Source: Bacteroidales bacterium (GTDB lineage: Bacteria; Bacteroidota; Bacteroidia; Bacteroidales; F082). From it: 64,000 nucleotides of DNA. The notes beneath the pieces are model-generated. The model saw only the letters and a list, made by a program, of their open reading frames with translations, did not search any database and was not told where the DNA came from. The stretch spans positions 86,093-150,092 of the forward strand of contig JACFNF010000005.1 in assembly GCA_019454985.1 (NCBI GenBank), read 5' to 3'. A program made the position numbers and the translations under genes. This document shows positions 61,307 through 64,000 of this stretch, piece by piece (the first letter of the stretch is position 1; every line of letters starts with the position of its first letter).

Positions 61307-63121
61307 TTATTTTTTCAGATAGTTTTCGAGTTTAAATGTCCAGGCAGCCGTTCCAATGATTTCGGAGGGTTTGATGGACGAAACATCAATATGCAACTGA
61401 TTGTATTCGTAATGCCACGGAAGGTTTTTATTGTTGCCTAACAGGGTGATGTTTACATCATTATCTGGTTTCGGGATATTCAGCACCAAATCGTCATCAG
61501 GCCATTCAAAGGCGATGGCGTACAGATTGCCGCCTTTTTGGGTGTAGGCCAGATATTGCTTGAGCGAGCGGTAAGCGGCTTTTAAACCATCTCCCTGAGG
61601 CAGGTCGGCTTGAGTGAACAGGTTTGATTGCGGGACAACTTCTTTTGGCAGTTGTTTGCTTTGCCAACTAAGTGAAACCGAGGCATTTTGGTGTTCCTCA
61701 TGATACTCCACACGAATGGGAACAAATTCATCTTTTTTCAGTTTAATGCTGGCGGCAATGCTGTCGGCTTTGCGGCTACGCATGGCTTCGGAGTCGGTGC
61801 CCTCGTTTCGGGTTTCCCAACGGTCAATCAAGAGCTTGTTGTTGATAAAGAGTTTGGCGCCGTCATCAGCTTCAAGCGAGAAAGTGTAAGTGTCGGTTTT
61901 ATCGGCTTTGATGAAGCCTGTCCAGGTGGCCGTGAACTGATCCACCGAGATAGGTTGTCCGGGCGTATTGCGCACCCAGTCGAAATGAATCCGGGCATCG
62001 GTACGTTCCAACACAACGGGTTTTTCCTGTCCTGTAAGGATGTATTTCTCAGCGCCATAGATGGCTTCCTTGTTTGCGGCAATCCATTTTCCGAGATCAA
62101 CAAGGCGCTCTTGTTGCAACAATGGGATTTGTCCGTCGGCTGCCGGGCCAACGTTGATAATCAGCCCACCGCCATTGGCCACCGTACGGATAAAAAGCCG
62201 GATCAACTCATCGGAGGTCATATAGGCCGAGAGTTTTTCGTTGCGATTGAGACCGAAAGAGCGACCCAGCCCCCTCACTTCGGCCCAAGGGCGATTGGTT
62301 TGCAGGCCGCCTGAGCTGTATTCGGGAGTGATAAAACCGATGTCGGCACCATGCCCCCAACGGTCGTTCACAATGGCATCGGAGCCAACTAAGTCGTAAT
62401 ACCACGAAATCAGCTCCCGTGCGTGCCATTGTTCAGCCGAATTGAACCATTCGCCATCGGAAAAGATAAGACTCGGGCGATAGTTCTCAACCAACTCCTT
62501 GAATTGAGGGATCATGTGCTGTTCCACATAAGGCGCAATAGAATCGTTCGGCGAGCTGTACCAGTCGTGCAGCGGATGCCCCCATTCGGGTAACGAATAA
62601 TACAGGCCGAAGCGGAGACCTTTCGCCTCAACGGCCTTTTTCAGTTCACCCACAATGTCGCGATGTGGGCCGGTTTCAACGGTATTCCATCCCGGAGCAT
62701 ACCGGCTTGGCCAAAGGCAATAACCATCGTGATGCTTGGAAACCAATACGATATATCCGGCACCGGATGCCTTGAAAATATCAGCCCATTCGTTGGGGTC
62801 AAAAAGCTCTGCCTTGAAAATGGAGGCAAAGTCGCGATAGCTGAAGTTTTCGCCGTAGTTTTTCTTCACAAACTCAACCCTTCCGGGCTGTTTGTTTTTC
62901 AAGCCAAGCAAAAACCATTCGCCGTACGACTCCCGACCGCCGTAAGAGGGCACGGAATAAAGCCCCCAGTGGATGAAAACACCCAGTTTCGCATCTTTAA
63001 ACCACTGTGGATAGGGCCGTTGCCGGAGCTGTTCCCAGCTTTTAATTTCCGTTTGACCGGTCAGACCAACCGAAACGAGGGAAAATGTAAAGGCTAAAAT
63101 GAAAGTCCTGATTGGTTTCAT
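61307..63121 (-). CDS. Alpha-L-fucosidase (GH29) with PA14 domain
   Basis: 604 residues, exported (signal peptide ending GLTGQ). GH29 barrel: FIHWGLYSVPSYGG, VSKHHDGYCLWPS and nucleophile Asp222 (IFSDGEWF). A PA14 carbohydrate-binding domain (TATWTGFIKADKTDTYTFS, LEADDGAKLFINN) lies around residues 380-500, before the final strand domain. Differs clearly from the GH29 at 27498. Start at 63121 is set by the signal peptide; the in-frame extension to 63313 is not plausible. Confidence 0.92.
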   Translation of the reverse strand: MKPIRTFILAFTFSLVSVGLTGQTEIKSWEQLRQRPYPQWFKDAKLGVFIHWGLYSVPSYGGRESYGEWFLLGLKNKQPGRVEFVKKNYGENFSYRDFASIFKAELFDPNEWADIFKASGAGYIVLVSKHHDGYCLWPSRYAPGWNTVETGPHRDIVGELKKAVEAKGLRFGLYYSLPEWGHPLHDWYSSPNDSIAPYVEQHMIPQFKELVENYRPSLIFSDGEWFNSAEQWHARELISWYYDLVGSDAIVNDRWGHGADIGFITPEYSSGGLQTNRPWAEVRGLGRSFGLNRNEKLSAYMTSDELIRLFIRTVANGGGLIINVGPAADGQIPLLQQERLVDLGKWIAANKEAIYGAEKYILTGQEKPVVLERTDARIHFDWVRNTPGQPISVDQFTATWTGFIKADKTDTYTFSLEADDGAKLFINNKLLIDRWETRNEGTDSEAMRSRKADSIAASIKLKKDEFVPIRVEYHEEHQNASVSLSWQSKQLPKEVVPQSNLFTQADLPQGDGLKAAYRSLKQYLAYTQKGGNLYAIAFEWPDDDLVLNIPKPDNDVNITLLGNNKNLPWHYEYNQLHIDVSSIKPSEIIGTAAWTFKLENYLKK

Positions 63122-63587
63122 ATCGCTAAATATCTGAAATAGTGATATATACTCTGATTTGGCTATACAAAAGAAATTGCGTAAAGTTAAGCAAAAATGC
63201 AATGCCGGCAACGAATAAGTGCCGTGTTTACAGAGGTTAAGTCTGGAAATATTCCTTTTTTTGGGGTGGTTTGTGGTAGTCTTTAGGAGTTCATGCCGGG
63301 TCGTGCCGACCACATGAACTCCTAACGGTTCTTGGCTTTTCGAAATGGCGGATTTTCAGCGCAAATGTTCAATTGTAAAACTGAACTTGAATTTTGCACA
63401 AAACAGTCATAGAAGCACTTCATCAGCCATTTTGCAAAACCGATGTTAGGCAATCGTGCTTCTTTTTCGTTAGCTGGTTTGCCGGTCGTTTTTGTCGAGC
63501 GTTGAGACAGACACACTCTTTGCCAAGTTTGGGTTTGAGCGTTGACTGGTGCGGCTTGACAATGTGTGTGGCTGTTAAGTGTTGGCA
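63122..63587. other. 466-base non-coding stretch with hairpin and repeats
   Basis: No convincing gene. It holds a 13-base perfect inverted repeat (63283-63295 and 63313-63325), an imperfect direct repeat (GAGCGTTGA at 63497 and 63537), and a TGCCAA/TTGGCA dyad (63521-63526 and 63582-63587). An 88-codon minus-strand frame here looks spurious. Confidence 0.55.
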
Positions 63588-64000
63588 TTATTCGTTCAGT
63601 TTTTTATAGATTTTCTTCATCATAAGTTCCTTCACTAAGTCGCCAAATACTTTGTCCTCTAATATTTTTTCAAATATTTCCTGATTCTGGTCCATGCGAC
63701 CTATGAGTTTGTCAATAAACTTGTCGTCGAATGCGAATTTAAAGGTGTCAATTTTATTCACTCTTGCTTGTGTCTGCAAGGTTTCATCATCCATTAATTC
63801 CGCTTCTATTTGGTCAAAGAAAAGTTTGTCTGCTTCTTCAAATTCTGTCCCGAAGCGGTCATTGAGAACGTTGATAATTTCAGAAAGTAAAGCTTCTTCG
63901 TCTTTGGCACGTTTTAGACCCGCTTCTGTTGTTCCACTTAGTAGGCCTTCTTCTCCTTTTTGTAATTCAATCGAGCCTTCTTTTATCTTCTGTAAACGGT
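63588..64000 (-). CDS. hsdR: Type I restriction endonuclease subunit R, C-terminal end (truncated by window edge)
   Basis: The frame is open from base 64000 down to the TAA at 63588, giving the last 136 residues. The sequence (LSEIINVLNDRFGTEFEEAD, DKLFFDQIEAEL, ending MMKKIYKKLNE) fits the helical C-terminal domain of HsdR, which contacts the methyltransferase. The nuclease and helicase parts lie beyond the window. ATG at 63794 is internal. Assignment rests on memory of the family's C-terminal pattern. Confidence 0.72.
   Translation of the reverse strand, partial: RLQKIKEGSIELQKGEEGLLSGTTEAGLKRAKDEEALLSEIINVLNDRFGTEFEEADKLFFDQIEAELMDDETLQTQARVNKIDTFKFAFDDKFIDKLIGRMDQNQEIFEKILEDKVFGDLVKELMMKKIYKKLNE

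Noticed and set aside
63322..63588. An 88-codon minus-strand frame in the non-coding stretch
   Set aside because: Low-complexity, Gln/Thr/Asn-rich, no motif, and it reads through the inverted and direct repeats.
63521..63590. Integron attC site
   Set aside because: A GTTAAGT core is present near 63574, but no matching partner core with correct spacing was found, and no integrase is in view.

Overview
This window comes from a member of the Bacteroidota, most likely class Bacteroidia. Several signals agree. Secreted proteins carry type IX secretion (T9SS) C-terminal sorting domains. A gldH lipoprotein gene is present. The tmRNA encodes the tag GETTYALAA, close to the tags I recall for Bacteroides. 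At least twenty genes have the Bacteroidota -7 promoter box TAnnTTTG upstream, and Shine-Dalgarno sequences are largely absent. Genes are dense and mostly housekeeping, broken by a short mobile-element patch and two clusters of glycoside hydrolases.

Layout. 1-9683: end of uvrC, a secreted protein pair (small protein plus beta-helix carbohydrate-binding protein), a GT9 glycosyltransferase, and tatD-asparaginase followed by an M28 peptidase with a T9SS tail. 9837-15254: tRNA-Ser(GGA), an ExbB / 4-TM protein / ExbD / ExbD operon, a CPBP protease, dusB, a HAD phosphatase and a CAU-anticodon tRNA. 15405-21843: a nine-repeat DUF285 surface protein, a DHODH-like / LOG / retropepsin-like run, and an FG-GAP T9SS protein. 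21915-27491: an NtrC-like ATPase without a DNA-binding domain, tmRNA, an outer-membrane protein, KDO transferase, a cytidylate-kinase-like protein and a lipoprotein. 27498-34852: GH29 fucosidase, argF, the ppm1-pyrC-ywqK operon, a YiiX-like lipoprotein and an unknown lipoprotein. 34978-40090: holB, ricT, gldH and PBP1A.

40109-45668 is a GH2 beta-mannosidase to GH92 alpha-mannosidase operon. 45904-48853 holds three poorly characterised exported or small proteins, followed by two insertion sequences (an IS1595-type at 48954-50027 and an IS4-superfamily element at 50124-51494). 51535-57281 carries a hybrid histidine kinase and a three-gene biotin-dependent acyl-CoA carboxylase operon. 57426-63121 holds GH30, GH20 and a PA14-containing GH29. 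The right edge has a non-coding, hairpin-bearing stretch and the 3' end of a type I restriction hsdR gene.

The mannosidases, hexosaminidase, fucosidases, exported peptidase and carbohydrate-binding protein are consistent with an organism that dismantles glycoproteins or other complex polysaccharides outside the cytoplasm. No susC/susD pair lies in the window, so these are not classical polysaccharide utilisation loci as far as can be seen. I found no clearly new defence or mobile system. The best candidates for undescribed biology are the unknown trio at 45904-48853, the NtrC-like ATPase, the ExbB/ExbD operon's 4-TM protein, and the non-coding block beside hsdR.
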